Position numbers and translations under genes: made by a program
Shown here: piece after piece, positions 23,822-33,480 of the stretch
Layout: each line of letters starts with the position of its first letter
Numbering within the stretch: the first letter of the stretch is position 1
DNA from: Bacilli bacterium
GTDB taxonomy: Bacteria > Bacillota_I > Bacilli_A > RF39 > UBA660
Assembly (NCBI GenBank): GCA_017515795.1
Contig: JAFWEE010000016.1
Location: 1 to 40,403 of the forward strand
DNA length: 40,403 nucleotides
Direction: 5' to 3'
The notes under the pieces: generated by a model
Seen by the model: only the letters and a program-made list of their open reading frames with translations
Database searches by the model: none
Told to the model about the DNA's origin: nothing

Positions 23822-25591
23822 ATGGATACAAAGAGTTTAATCAAAAGAAAACTTGAATTACTTCCATTAAAACCAGGTTGTTATTTAATGAAAGATAATA
23901 CTGGTAAAGTAATCTATGTAGGTAAAGCTAAAAAACTAAAAAATAGAGTATCTAGTTATTTTAATGGAACTAAAACAGGTAAGACTAAAGTATTAGTAGA
24001 TAATATTGTTGATTTTGAATATATTGTAACTTCTTCTGAGAAAGAAGCTCTTTTGCTTGAAATAAATTTAATAAAGAAATATGATCCAAAATATAATATT
24101 ATTTTTAGAGATGATAAACAATATCCATATATTGCACTAGATTATGATAAATATCCAAAATTAAGTGTATTAAGACCATCTAAGAAGTATAAAAATAAGA
24201 ATGTTAAATTATTTGGACCATATCCTAATAGTGGATATGCAAAAAAGATAGTAGAAGTCTTAAATAGAATATATCCTCTTCAAAAATGTAAGAACTTTAA
24301 AAGTGATGTATGTCTTTATTATCATATAGGTGAATGTTTAGGATATTGTAAATTAGATATAACTAAAGAAGTAACAGATAATATAACTAATGAAATAACT
24401 AACTTTTTAAATGGAGATTATTCTAATGTAATAGAGAAACTAACTAAAAAGATGGAAATGTATTCTTCTAGATTAGATTTTGAAAACGCTAAAGAAATAA
24501 AAGAATTAATAGATTATATTAAAGTAATATTATCTAAACAAAAAATAGATCTAAATGATAATATAAATAGAGATATATTTAATTACTATGTAAATGATGA
24601 TTTTATTTCTGTACAAGTACTTCATTATAGAAAAGGTAATCTAGTAGAAAGAAAAAGTAATATATATGAAATAAATAGTGATGAAATAGATGAATTTACT
24701 AACTATATTATTTCTTTCTATGAAGATAATACTTTACCTAAAGAAATATTTGTTCCAAGTAGTGTAGATATAGATCTTCTTAGTGATACTTTAAATGTTA
24801 AAGTTATAACTCCTTTGAAGGGAACTAAAAAGAAACTATTAGATATGGCATACGATAATGCTAAAATAGGTCTAAAAGAAAAAGAAGAATTAGTTAAGAG
24901 AAATATATCTCTTACTGTTAAAGCTAATGAAGAATTAAGTACTCTTATAGGTAAAACTATTCATAGAATTGAATCATTTGATAATTCTCATTTGTTTGGA
25001 GATGCTTCTGTATCTGCTATGGTAGTTTATATTGATGGTAAAAAGGCCCCTAAAGAGTATAGAAAATATAAAATTAAATCTAATTCTAGAGATGATTATC
25101 ATATGATGCAAGAAGTATTAGAAAGAAGATACTCTAGAGTATTAATAGATAATCTAATAGTACCGGATTTAATCTTAGTAGATGGTGGTATAATTCAAGT
25201 ACATGCTGCAGAAGAAATATTAGATAATCTAGGATTAGATATATTAGTTCTTGGTATGCAAAAGAATGATAAACATAAAATATCATTTTTAGTAGATACT
25301 AATGGAATTAGTTATGAAATAGAAAAGAATAGTAATATATTTCATTTACTAGAAAATATATCTGAGGAAGTACATAGATTTGTTATATCATTCCATAGAG
25401 ATTTAAGATCTAAAGGTTCTTTATCATCTATACTAGATAATATAGAAGATATAGGTCCAACAAGAAGAAATAAACTAATAAAGAAATATAAAACTATTAA
25501 TAACATTAAAGAGGCCCCTATAGAAGAGTTAGAAACTCTTATTGGTAAAAAGGGAGCTAAAAATATAAAGGATGCACTAAAAGAAAACTAG
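23822..25591 (+). CDS. uvrC: Excinuclease ABC subunit C, 589 aa
   Basis: The dual-incision nuclease of nucleotide excision repair, recruited by UvrB to cut on both sides of a lesion. N-terminal GIY-YIG-type domain: GCYLMKDNTGKVIYVGKAK (about 19-37), cutting the 3' side. A UvrB-interacting UVR motif lies at about 205-235 (LDFENAKEIKELIDYIK). The second nuclease, RNase H-like, includes IESFDNSHLFGD. Helix-hairpin-helix motifs close the protein (IEDIGPTRRNKLIKKY, then IGKKGAKNI). Length is normal. The RBS AAAAGGAAATA is moderate. uvrA and uvrB are not in the window. It ends in a strong terminator, so mutL is transcribed separately. Confidence 0.97.
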   Translation: MDTKSLIKRKLELLPLKPGCYLMKDNTGKVIYVGKAKKLKNRVSSYFNGTKTGKTKVLVDNIVDFEYIVTSSEKEALLLEINLIKKYDPKYNIIFRDDKQYPYIALDYDKYPKLSVLRPSKKYKNKNVKLFGPYPNSGYAKKIVEVLNRIYPLQKCKNFKSDVCLYYHIGECLGYCKLDITKEVTDNITNEITNFLNGDYSNVIEKLTKKMEMYSSRLDFENAKEIKELIDYIKVILSKQKIDLNDNINRDIFNYYVNDDFISVQVLHYRKGNLVERKSNIYEINSDEIDEFTNYIISFYEDNTLPKEIFVPSSVDIDLLSDTLNVKVITPLKGTKKKLLDMAYDNAKIGLKEKEELVKRNISLTVKANEELSTLIGKTIHRIESFDNSHLFGDASVSAMVVYIDGKKAPKEYRKYKIKSNSRDDYHMMQEVLERRYSRVLIDNLIVPDLILVDGGIIQVHAAEEILDNLGLDILVLGMQKNDKHKISFLVDTNGISYEIEKNSNIFHLLENISEEVHRFVISFHRDLRSKGSLSSILDNIEDIGPTRRNKLIKKYKTINNIKEAPIEELETLIGKKGAKNIKDALKEN

Positions 25592-25610
25592 TATTAGTTT
25601 TCTTTTTTTG
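25580..25610 (+). terminator. Terminator after uvrC
   Basis: AAGAAAACTA (25581-25590), loop GTAT, TAGTTTTCTT (25595-25604), then T5. The stem covers the last codons. Confidence 0.85.
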
Positions 25611-25634
25611 TTATAATTTATATAGGTGATAATA

Positions 25635-27386
25635 ATGCATAAGATAAATGTAATGAATGATGATTTAGTTAATAAAATTGCCGCTGGAGAAGTAATTGAA
25701 AAATGTGCTTCTGTTGTTAAAGAATTAGTAGAAAATAGTATAGATGCTGGTTCAAATGATATTAAAATAGATTTATTAGAATCAGGTACTAAAGAAATAA
25801 AAGTAACAGATAATGGATCAGGTATGAGCGAGGAAGATGCTTATATTTGTTTTACTCCTCATGCTACTAGTAAGATATATGATGAAGATGATTTATATAA
25901 TATAAATACTCTTGGATTTAGAGGTGAAGCTCTTCCATCTATAGCGTCTGTTTCTAAAGTTAATATTAAAACTTGTGATGGAAAAGAAGGTATTTCATTT
26001 GATTTAATTAATAATGAAATAAAAAACAAAGAATCTTATTTAAGAAAAGGAACTATTATTACAGTAGATGATCTATTTTATAATACTCCTGCAAGAAGAA
26101 AGTATTTATCATCACTTCCATCAGAACTTAGTTCTATAGTAGGATTAATTAATAGATTATCATTATCTCATCCAGGTATTAGATTTACTTTATCTAATGA
26201 TAAAAAAGATATACTTAAAACAAGTGGATCTGGTAATTTACTTAAAACCATTAATGAAGTATATGGTTCTACTGTTGCTAAAAAGATGATTGAAATAAAT
26301 TGTGAATCAGATGATTATGAAGTTACAGGTTATATATCTAAACCAGACGAAAATAGATCAAATAAGAATCATATGATAACTATGGTAAATGGTAGAGTAG
26401 TTAAGAATAATGATTTACTGAGATGTATTAATGATTCATATCATAAATATAAACCTGATGGTAAATATCCAATAGTTATATTAAATATTAATGTAGATCC
26501 TAGTTTAATTGATGTTAATATACATCCATCTAAGCATGATATCAAGTTTAGTAAGATGGATGAATTAAAAGAATTAATATCTAGTAATATAGAAAAGTTA
26601 TTAGATAATAATTTCCTTGGAGTAGATATATCTACTAAAGAAGTTAAAATAACTAATATAGTTAGTGAAATAGAAGTTCCTTCTCCTGAAGTAAAAGAAC
26701 TAGTAATGGATTTCTCTGAGATATCTATTAAGGAAGAAGAAACTCCATATGAATATCAAGATATTTCAGTAGAAGAAGTAAAACAAGAGGAAGAAGTAAA
26801 ACCATTTCCTAAGTTATTTGTTATTGGACAAGTGCTTGGTACATATATAGTATGTCATAATGAAAAAGGTATGTATTTAATAGATCAACATGCTGCTGAA
26901 GAAAGAGTTAATTATGAGAAATATAAGAAATATATGACAGACTTTAATGGTGATACTATTGATATGTTATTTCCAATAGTACTTGAATATCCTAAAGATG
27001 AATATATGACTATTAAAGAAAAGATAGATATTATTCGTAATATTGGAATAAATATAGAAGAGTTTGGAGATAATACGTATATTATTAAATCTCATCCTAC
27101 TTGGTTTAAAGAAGGAATAGAAGAAGAGTTCATTAGAGAAATAATAGATAAGATATTATTTGAAGGTAAGAACTTTGATCTTGAAAGATTTAATGATAGT
27201 ATTAGTGCATCTTTGGCATGTCATGCATCTGTTAAAGCTAATACTCCATTATCAATAGAAGAAATGGAAAATATAATAGAAAAATTGTCTAAATGTAAGA
27301 ATCCATATAATTGTGCTCATGGTAGACCATCAATTATACATTATTCTACATATGAGTTAGAAAAATTATTTAAGAGGGTGATGTAA
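25635..27386 (+). CDS. mutL: DNA mismatch repair protein MutL with endonuclease motif, 583 aa
   Basis: A GHKL ATPase that couples mismatch recognition to excision. N-terminal ATPase motifs: AAGEVIEKCASVVKELVENS with the catalytic Glu and metal Asn, DNGSGM, HATSKI, and TLGFRGEALPSI. The C-terminal domain carries DQHAAEERVNYE at 417-428, the DQHA(x)2E(x)4E nicking site, plus ACHASVKA and CAHGRP (usually CPHGRP), so this is a nicking MutL as in MutH-less bacteria. Presence of MutL separates the organism from true mycoplasmas, which usually lack it. The start is ATG 25635 behind AGGTGAT; GTG 25626 is part of that RBS. mutS is not in the window. The stop abuts the next ATG. Confidence 0.97.
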   Translation: MHKINVMNDDLVNKIAAGEVIEKCASVVKELVENSIDAGSNDIKIDLLESGTKEIKVTDNGSGMSEEDAYICFTPHATSKIYDEDDLYNINTLGFRGEALPSIASVSKVNIKTCDGKEGISFDLINNEIKNKESYLRKGTIITVDDLFYNTPARRKYLSSLPSELSSIVGLINRLSLSHPGIRFTLSNDKKDILKTSGSGNLLKTINEVYGSTVAKKMIEINCESDDYEVTGYISKPDENRSNKNHMITMVNGRVVKNNDLLRCINDSYHKYKPDGKYPIVILNINVDPSLIDVNIHPSKHDIKFSKMDELKELISSNIEKLLDNNFLGVDISTKEVKITNIVSEIEVPSPEVKELVMDFSEISIKEEETPYEYQDISVEEVKQEEEVKPFPKLFVIGQVLGTYIVCHNEKGMYLIDQHAAEERVNYEKYKKYMTDFNGDTIDMLFPIVLEYPKDEYMTIKEKIDIIRNIGINIEEFGDNTYIIKSHPTWFKEGIEEEFIREIIDKILFEGKNFDLERFNDSISASLACHASVKANTPLSIEEMENIIEKLSKCKNPYNCAHGRPSIIHYSTYELEKLFKRVM

Positions 27387-28037
27387 ATGAAATTAGTAGT
27401 AGGTAATTGGAAACAAAATAATATTAATATTGATTATAAAGAATATATAAATAAATTAGAAGGTATTACAGATAAGGAAGTAGTTATTGTTCCTCCTTAT
27501 GTATATTTACCATTAATAGAAACAAATAATGTTAAATTAGGTGCTCAAGATGTATCTATATTTAATGGTGGATCTAATACTGGAGAAATATCATGTGATA
27601 TGTTAAAAGAATTTAATTGTGAGTATGTAATTATAGGTCATAATGAAAGAAGAACTAAATTAAATGAATCAAATGAATATATTAATAAGAAAGTATTAAA
27701 TGCATTAGATAATGGTTTAAAAGTAATATTATGTATTACATGTATTGAAGAATTAGTAGAAAGTATTAAAGATGTTACTAACTTTGATAATTTATTAATT
27801 GCTTTTGAACCAAAAGAGTTTATTGGTAAATCTGAAACTATATCAAGAGAGGGTCTAATAGATTTTATTGCTAAGATTAATGAAGTAACTAATAAGAAAT
27901 GTAAAGTCCTTTATGGTGGTGGAATAAAAGCTGATAATATTAGTAATTTATCTAATATTGATGGTCTAGATGGACTTCTTGTTGGTAAAGCATCTCTTGA
28001 CATTGATGCATTTCTTAATATAATAACTACTTGGTGA
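27387..28037 (+). CDS. Short triosephosphate isomerase-like protein, 216 aa
   Basis: TIM-barrel enzyme of the triosephosphate isomerase family, which interconverts dihydroxyacetone phosphate and glyceraldehyde 3-phosphate. The catalytic residues are present: Lys9 in GNWKQN, His85 in IIGHNERR and Glu141 in FEPKEFIGKS. YGGGIKADN and LLVGKASL supply the phosphate loops. It is about 35 residues shorter than usual bacterial TpiA (~250), and loop 6 (EPKEFIG) is closer to the archaeal-type EPPELIG than to EPVWAIG; S-to-N in GHSERR is another change. It starts immediately after the mutL stop, ends in TGA and is followed closely by miaA, a repair/translation context rather than glycolysis. It may be the only TpiA or a paralogue; the rest of the genome decides. 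Confidence 0.85.
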   Translation: MKLVVGNWKQNNINIDYKEYINKLEGITDKEVVIVPPYVYLPLIETNNVKLGAQDVSIFNGGSNTGEISCDMLKEFNCEYVIIGHNERRTKLNESNEYINKKVLNALDNGLKVILCITCIEELVESIKDVTNFDNLLIAFEPKEFIGKSETISREGLIDFIAKINEVTNKKCKVLYGGGIKADNISNLSNIDGLDGLLVGKASLDIDAFLNIITTW

Positions 28038-28041
28038 TTGG

Positions 28042-28911
28042 ATGATTATTGTAATTACAGGTCCTACTGGAGTAGGTAAAACTAAATTAAGTATAGAATT
28101 AGCTAAAAAATATAATGCTGAAATAATTAATTATGATTCAGTTCAAATATATAAAGGTATGGATATAGCATCTGCTAAAGTAACTAAAGAAGAAGCAGAA
28201 GGTATTCCTCATCATTTAATAGATTTTAAAGATTATAGAGATGATTATTCAGTATATGATTATCAAATAGCAGCTAGAAATAAAATAAAAGAACTACAAG
28301 ACAAGAATAAAAATATTATTTTTGTAGGGGGTACAGGTCTTTATATTAAAGCCACTTTATATGATTATAAGTTTGAATCTGATGATGAAATATCTGATAT
28401 AAATTTAGATACCAAAGAGTTATTATATGCTATTCATGAAATGAATCCTGATAGTAAAGTAGATCCTAATAATAGAAGAAGACTTATTAGAGAATATATT
28501 AATTTAAAGTCAGGAGTAGATAATAAAAAGGGTAATAATTTATTATACGATAATGTATACTTTATAGGCTTAGAAATATCTAGAGATATATTATATGATC
28601 GTATTAATAAAAGAGTAGATATAATGGTTCAAAATGGTCTTATAGAGGAAGCTAAATACTTTTTTAAGAAGAAACCTACCAAAGCTATTATGACTCCTAT
28701 AGGATATAAAGAATTATTTAAGTATTTTAGAAATGAAATATCATTAGATGAGGCATTAGATCTAATAAAAAAGAATAGTAGACATTATGCTAAAAGACAA
28801 TTTACTTTCTTTAAGAATCAAATGGATATTAAATGGTTTAATGTAGATTTTAATAATTTTGATAATACTATTAAAGAAGTAGAAGATTATATAGAAAAAA
28901 GAGATAATTAA
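28042..28911 (+). CDS. miaA: tRNA dimethylallyltransferase MiaA, 289 aa
   Basis: It transfers a dimethylallyl group to A37 of tRNAs reading UNN codons, stabilising codon-anticodon pairing. The P-loop GPTGVGKT (7-14) and the DSVQIYKGMDIASAK segment are diagnostic, as are GIPHHLIDF, FVGGTGLYIKA and DPNNRRRLIREY. Length is close to the family's ~300. GGTGAT lies 3 bases before ATG and overlaps the stop of the isomerase gene, so mutL-tpi-miaA are one operon; mutL-miaA linkage is common in Firmicutes. It ends in a symmetric terminator shared with the opposing transglutaminase gene. Confidence 0.96.
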   Translation: MIIVITGPTGVGKTKLSIELAKKYNAEIINYDSVQIYKGMDIASAKVTKEEAEGIPHHLIDFKDYRDDYSVYDYQIAARNKIKELQDKNKNIIFVGGTGLYIKATLYDYKFESDDEISDINLDTKELLYAIHEMNPDSKVDPNNRRRLIREYINLKSGVDNKKGNNLLYDNVYFIGLEISRDILYDRINKRVDIMVQNGLIEEAKYFFKKKPTKAIMTPIGYKELFKYFRNEISLDEALDLIKKNSRHYAKRQFTFFKNQMDIKWFNVDFNNFDNTIKEVEDYIEKRDN

Positions 28912-28925
28912 TTATCTCTTTTTAT
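28896..28925. terminator. Bidirectional terminator, miaA / transglutaminase-like
   Basis: Perfect palindrome centred at 28909/28910: GAGATAATT (28901-28909) / AATTATCTC (28910-28918), flanked by A and T runs, so it works on both strands. Confidence 0.85.
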
Positions 28926-29821
28926 TTTATAAAATCATATATATTCTCATCGAATACATGATCTTTATCTTCTTTACTCTTTAATTCATTAGTAGTTATC
29001 ATAAAATAATCATGTATAGTTAAATCTTTACCATTAGTATATACAGGATCATCCCAAGTAAGATCTATATGATACCATTTATCATTTAATTTAATAGCAT
29101 TCCATACATGTTCATCATTAGTTATTTTAATATTTTCTATTCCTATTTTATCTAGAAAGAACGCTAATACATCAGAATATCCATCACATATAGCATGTCC
29201 TTCGAATAGAGGACCAATAGCACTATTAGAATGATATTCAGATTCTCCATCATTTGCCATTTTACTATCATATTTACTTTTATTTGCTATATAATCATGA
29301 AATACTTTTATCTTGTCATATACCTCTGTATAATTATTAATCTTTAAGTCTCTGATAATTCTATCAATTTCTTCATCTATTCTAATTAAATCTTCATCTG
29401 AATATTTCTTAGTTATATTTAAAGTAATTTTTCTATCAGTAGAGTATGTAGTCTTTATTTCTTTATATGCATTTTTAGTGCTTACTAATTGATTTATTAA
29501 ACTTAGTTTTAATGAATCAATATTATTTATATCATTAAAGCAATCATAAGAATAACTAAAAGTATATATATCATAACCATTATTTAAAATAGTATAGTAC
29601 ATAGAATATAATTCATCTTTATTACTTATAGTATCTTTATCTAAATATGATATATAACTACTATAATTATCTTTAGTATTTTCTTTTTTATAATATAATT
29701 CATTATTAATAATATTGTATTCTAAAGGATTTATAAAATCATATAATGAAGTATTAAAATATAAATGACTAAAAGATATACCTATAATAAATATTGCTAA
29801 TATTATTAATATTCTCTTCAT
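28922..29821 (-). CDS. Anchored transglutaminase-like protein, 299 aa
   Basis: An N-terminal hydrophobic segment (4-21, after MKR) should anchor it outside the membrane. The C-terminal third is a transglutaminase-like fold with the triad Cys212 (HAICDGYSDV), His238 (DEHVWNAI) and Asp253 (YHIDLTWDDP). The WYHIDLTWDDP motif is typical of bacterial secreted transglutaminase-core proteins. Residues 30-140 are a poorly conserved, charged region. It may crosslink or cleave peptides at the cell surface; its substrate is unknown. GAGGT precedes ATG by 6 bases and an extended -10 TGC-TATAAT (ATTATA at 29839-29844) is close upstream. That box lies just downstream of the rpsT terminator, so the gene is expressed on its own. 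Confidence 0.88.
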   Translation of the reverse strand: MKRILIILAIFIIGISFSHLYFNTSLYDFINPLEYNIINNELYYKKENTKDNYSSYISYLDKDTISNKDELYSMYYTILNNGYDIYTFSYSYDCFNDINNIDSLKLSLINQLVSTKNAYKEIKTTYSTDRKITLNITKKYSDEDLIRIDEEIDRIIRDLKINNYTEVYDKIKVFHDYIANKSKYDSKMANDGESEYHSNSAIGPLFEGHAICDGYSDVLAFFLDKIGIENIKITNDEHVWNAIKLNDKWYHIDLTWDDPVYTNGKDLTIHDYFMITTNELKSKEDKDHVFDENIYDFIK

Positions 29822-29847
29822 ATTTTACCTCTAATAGAATTATAGCA

Positions 29848-29876
29848 TAAAAAAAATATCTTATTAAAAGATATTA
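29848..29876 (-). terminator. Terminator of rpsT
   Basis: AATATCTT (29855-29862), loop ATTAA, AAGATATT (29868-29875). On the minus strand a T-run follows (29848-29854). Confidence 0.8.
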
Positions 29877-30110
29877 TTTATTTAATTTTTTGTTTACACG
29901 TGATTTTTCTCTTGCAGCTTTATTTTTAGTTATAATATTTTTAGCAACTGCTTTATCAATTCTCTTGTTTGCTTCGTTTACTGTTTCTTCTGTTGGTTTT
30001 TCTAATGCTTTCTTTATAGCAGTTTTCATTCTAGATTTAATTGGAACATTTTCTTCACTTTGTCTATCTGTAACTAAAATTCTTTTTTTAGCACTTTTAA
30101 TATTTGCCAT
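29874..30110 (-). CDS. rpsT: 30S ribosomal protein S20, 78 aa
   Basis: A small basic helical protein that binds 16S rRNA. MANIKSAKKRILVTDRQ is the standard opening, followed by RMKTAIKKALE, and a Lys-rich C-terminal KNKAAREKSRVNKKLNK. The perfect GGAGGTGA site lies 5 bases before ATG. Its divergent position next to lepA is the usual Firmicutes neighbourhood. Monocistronic with its own promoter and terminator. Confidence 0.97.
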   Translation of the reverse strand: MANIKSAKKRILVTDRQSEENVPIKSRMKTAIKKALEKPTEETVNEANKRIDKAVAKNIITKNKAAREKSRVNKKLNK

Positions 30111-30144
30111 AATTTCACCTCCAATTGGTTGTTTGACTTTATTA

Positions 30145-30173
30145 ATTTTAACAAATATTATTTAAAAAAGCAA
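30145..30173 (-). promoter_or_regulatory. Promoter of rpsT
   Basis: On the minus strand, TTGCTT (-35, 30168-30173), 17-base spacer, TAAAAT (-10, 30145-30150). The divergent lepA -10 TATAAT is at 30195-30200 with no clear -35. Confidence 0.6.
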
Positions 30174-30218
30174 TAAAAACCTTAAAAAATATAGTATAAT
30201 ATTTTTAGGTGAAATAAA

Positions 30219-32006
30219 ATGAATCAAGATAAAATTAGAAACTTTGCAATTATTGCTCACATAGATCATGGTAAAAGTACATTAGCAGATAGAATGCTAG
30301 AACTTAGTGGTAATGTTTCTAAAAGAGAAATGACAGATCAAATATTAGATAATATGGAACTTGAAAAAGAAAGAGGTATTACTATTAAAATGAATGCTGT
30401 TAGATTAAATTATAAAGGTTATGAGTTTAATCTAATAGATACTCCTGGACATGTAGACTTTTCTTATGAAGTTAGTAGATCTTTAGCAGCTTGTGAAGGT
30501 GCTATTCTTTTAGTTGATGCAACTCAAGGTATAGAAGCACAAACTTTAGCTAATTATTATCTTGCTTTAGAAAATGATTTAGAAATTATACCTGTTATTA
30601 ATAAGATTGATTTACCTAACTCAGATGTAGATAAAGTTTCTAATGAATTAATTAATACATTTGGATTTAAAAAAGAAGAAATAATACTTACATCTGGTAA
30701 AACAGGAGAGGGTGTAGATAAATTATTAGATGCTGTAATAGATAGAGTACCATCTCCTAAAGGTGATAAGAATGCCAAATTAAAGGCATTAATATTTGAT
30801 TCAGTTTTTGATAGCTATAAAGGTGTAATAGTACATGTAAGAATAGTAGATGGAACATTAAATAAAAAAGATATTATTAGATTTATGTCTAATAATTCTA
30901 GTTATGATGTAACTGAAATTGGTTATACAACTCCTAAAATAGTTAATGTAGACAGTTTATCTGCTGGAGATGTTGGTTATTTATGTGCATCTATTAAAAA
31001 CATATCTGATATTAAAATAGGAGACACTATTACTTTAGATAAAGATCCTTGTAATGAACCATTAAAAGGTTATTCAGAAGTAAAACCAATGGTATATTCT
31101 GGAATATTTCCAGTAGAAACAAGAGAATATGATCTTCTTAAAGATGCTTTAGAAAAATTAGCTATTAATGATGCATCTTTAACGTTTACTCCAGAAACAT
31201 CAAAAGCATTAGGATTTGGTTTTAGATGTGGATTCTTAGGTCTACTTCATATGGATATTATTAAAGAAAGACTTCAAAGAGAATTTAATTTAAATATCAT
31301 TCTAACTGCACCTTCAGTTATATATAATGTATATCTAACTAATGGAGAAATGGTTAGTATATCAAATCCATCAGATATGCCTCCAATGGAGAAATTATCT
31401 TATATAGAAGAGCCATATATTAAAACTAATATATTTACTCCAAGTGAATATATAGGACCTATAATGGAACTATGTGAAAATAAAAGAGGTACATTTATAA
31501 ATATGGAATATATTAATGAAACTAGAGTTAATATTCATTATGAATTACCACTTTCTGAAATAATATATGATTTCTTTGATAAATTAAAGAGTGCCACTAG
31601 AGGTTATGCTTCATTTGATTATGAATTAATTGGATATAGACAAAATAAACTAGTTAAAATGGATATTCTTCTTAATGGTGAAAAAGTAGATGCTTTATCT
31701 ATGATAGTTCATAAAGATTTTGCTTATAATATTGGTAAGAATATGGTTAATAAATTAAGAGAAATAATTCCAAGGCAGTTATTTGAAGTACCAGTACAAG
31801 CTTTTATAAATAATAAAGCTATAGCAAGAGAAACTATTAAGTCTATGAGAAAAAATGTACTTGCTAAATGTTATGGTGGAGATATAACTAGAAAGAAAAA
31901 ATTATTAGAAAAGCAAAAAGAGGGTAAAAAGAAAATGAAGATGATTGGATCTGTAGAAGTTCCACCAGAAGCATTTTTAGAAATATTAAATATAAAAGGA
32001 GATTAA
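30219..32006 (+). CDS. lepA: Elongation factor 4 (LepA), 595 aa
   Basis: A translational GTPase that acts on stalled or mis-translocated ribosomes. G1 AHIDHGKST (13-21), switch region with ERGITIK, G3 DTPGHVDF, G4 NKIDLPN. The C-terminal LepA-specific part shows [15 protein letters not shown] after a basic stretch. Length matches the family. AGGTGA lies 6 bases before ATG. It is the first gene of a tight run: murE starts one base after its stop. In many Firmicutes lepA is followed directly by hemW and hrcA; here three other genes intervene. Confidence 0.97.
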   Translation: MNQDKIRNFAIIAHIDHGKSTLADRMLELSGNVSKREMTDQILDNMELEKERGITIKMNAVRLNYKGYEFNLIDTPGHVDFSYEVSRSLAACEGAILLVDATQGIEAQTLANYYLALENDLEIIPVINKIDLPNSDVDKVSNELINTFGFKKEEIILTSGKTGEGVDKLLDAVIDRVPSPKGDKNAKLKALIFDSVFDSYKGVIVHVRIVDGTLNKKDIIRFMSNNSSYDVTEIGYTTPKIVNVDSLSAGDVGYLCASIKNISDIKIGDTITLDKDPCNEPLKGYSEVKPMVYSGIFPVETREYDLLKDALEKLAINDASLTFTPETSKALGFGFRCGFLGLLHMDIIKERLQREFNLNIILTAPSVIYNVYLTNGEMVSISNPSDMPPMEKLSYIEEPYIKTNIFTPSEYIGPIMELCENKRGTFINMEYINETRVNIHYELPLSEIIYDFFDKLKSATRGYASFDYELIGYRQNKLVKMDILLNGEKVDALSMIVHKDFAYNIGKNMVNKLREIIPRQLFEVPVQAFINNKAIARETIKSMRKNVLAKCYGGDITRKKKLLEKQKEGKKKMKMIGSVEVPPEAFLEILNIKGD

Positions 32007-32007
32007 T

Positions 32008-33480
32008 ATGAAATTAGAAAAGATATTAAATAATGTAGATTATGAATTATTACAAGGTTCTTTAGATAAAGAAATTAATGATATAAAATATGATTCTAGG
32101 GAAGTAGTTAATGGAGACTTATTTGTATGCCTTACAGGTTTTTATTCAGATGGACATGATTATATTGAGACTGCTATTGAAAAAGGAGCAACTGCTTTAT
32201 TAGTAGAAAGAGAAGTTAATGTTCCTGATGAAATAACTGTTATTAAGGTAGATAATACTAGAAGAAAATTAAATATTGTTAGTAAAAACTTCTTTGAGAA
32301 CCCAGATGAAGAATTAATAAAGATAGGTATTACTGGTACTAAAGGTAAAACTACTACTACATATATGATTAAAAGTATCTTAGAAAAGGCTGGTAATAAA
32401 GTAGGTATGTTTGGTACTGTTGGTATATTTGTAGGAGATAAAAAATATAAAACAGTTAATACTACTCCTGAATCATATTTAATATACAAATATATGAGAG
32501 AAATGGTTAATGAAGGATGTAAATACGTTGTTATGGAAGTTTCTTCTTTAGGACTTAAACATGGTAGAGTAGATAATATTATGTTTGATTATGGAGTATT
32601 TACTAATTTATCACTTGATCATGTGTCTCCTGATAGTGGTAGAGAACATCCTACATATGAAGATTATGCTAATAGTAAAAAGAAATTATTTAATATATGT
32701 AAAGTAGGTATATTTAATAAAGATAATGATGAATATAATAGAATGGTAGAAGATGCTACTTGTGAAATAATTTCTTTTGGTAAAAAAGATGCAGATGTAA
32801 TAATTAATAAGATTACTAAAGCATCTAGAGTAGATAAAATACATACTTCATTTGAATTAACCGGAAGAGTTAATGGGACATTTGATCTTAATTTACCTGG
32901 TGATTTTAATGTATATAATGCTACTGTAGCAACTATAGTTACTAAATTAATTGGTATTGAAGATAAATATATAGAAGAAGGTTTACTTTCAACTGTAGTT
33001 GATGGTAGATGCCAATTATTTAATGTAGGTAATAAATTTAATGTAATGATAGATTTTGCTCATAATTTAGTAAGCATTGAAAGTATTATTAATACTATGA
33101 GAGAATATAATCCAAATAGAATTATAACTATATTTGGTGTTGGTGGAGGAAAAGGTGAAGCCCAAAGAAAGAATATGGGTAAATTAGTTGGAGAACTTTC
33201 TGATATGGCTATTATTACAATGGATAATCCTAGATTAGATGATATAAATGTAATTAATTCTCAAATAGAATCTGGTATTAAAGAAACTAACTGTGAATAT
33301 AAAATAATTACTGATAGAAAAGAAGCTATAAACTATGCTTTATCAAATGCTGAAGAAAATGATATAATATTAATAGTAGGTAAAGGACATGAAAAATACC
33401 AAGATATTCAAGGTGTTCAATATCCTTTTAGTGAAGAAGATATTATAAAGGAGTTTATAGATAACTATGAAAATAAATAA
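32008..33480 (+). CDS. murE: UDP-MurNAc-tripeptide synthetase (MurE), 490 aa
   Basis: A Mur ligase adding the third amino acid to UDP-MurNAc-L-Ala-D-Glu. The N-terminal UDP-binding domain contains KYDSREVVNGDLFVCL, the ATP site is GITGTKGKTTTTY (about 109-121), and central residues include NTTPES. The amino-acid specificity motif is DNPR (406-409, in MDNPRLDD), the meso-diaminopimelate type; lysine-adding MurEs lack this arginine. Family length is ~490. AAAGGAGATT precedes ATG. Its last 14 bases overlap the start of the M14 peptidase gene, so the two are translationally coupled. Confidence 0.94.
   Translation: MKLEKILNNVDYELLQGSLDKEINDIKYDSREVVNGDLFVCLTGFYSDGHDYIETAIEKGATALLVEREVNVPDEITVIKVDNTRRKLNIVSKNFFENPDEELIKIGITGTKGKTTTTYMIKSILEKAGNKVGMFGTVGIFVGDKKYKTVNTTPESYLIYKYMREMVNEGCKYVVMEVSSLGLKHGRVDNIMFDYGVFTNLSLDHVSPDSGREHPTYEDYANSKKKLFNICKVGIFNKDNDEYNRMVEDATCEIISFGKKDADVIINKITKASRVDKIHTSFELTGRVNGTFDLNLPGDFNVYNATVATIVTKLIGIEDKYIEEGLLSTVVDGRCQLFNVGNKFNVMIDFAHNLVSIESIINTMREYNPNRIITIFGVGGGKGEAQRKNMGKLVGELSDMAIITMDNPRLDDINVINSQIESGIKETNCEYKIITDRKEAINYALSNAEENDIILIVGKGHEKYQDIQGVQYPFSEEDIIKEFIDNYENK

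Noticed and set aside
28035-28037. TGA read as tryptophan (mycoplasma code)
   Set aside because: The isomerase gene and yidD end in TGA exactly at family-appropriate points, and tryptophan is TGG everywhere, so the standard code 11 applies.
29890-30165. Plus-strand open frame over rpsT
   Set aside because: It is antisense to a certain ribosomal protein gene and has no start signals.
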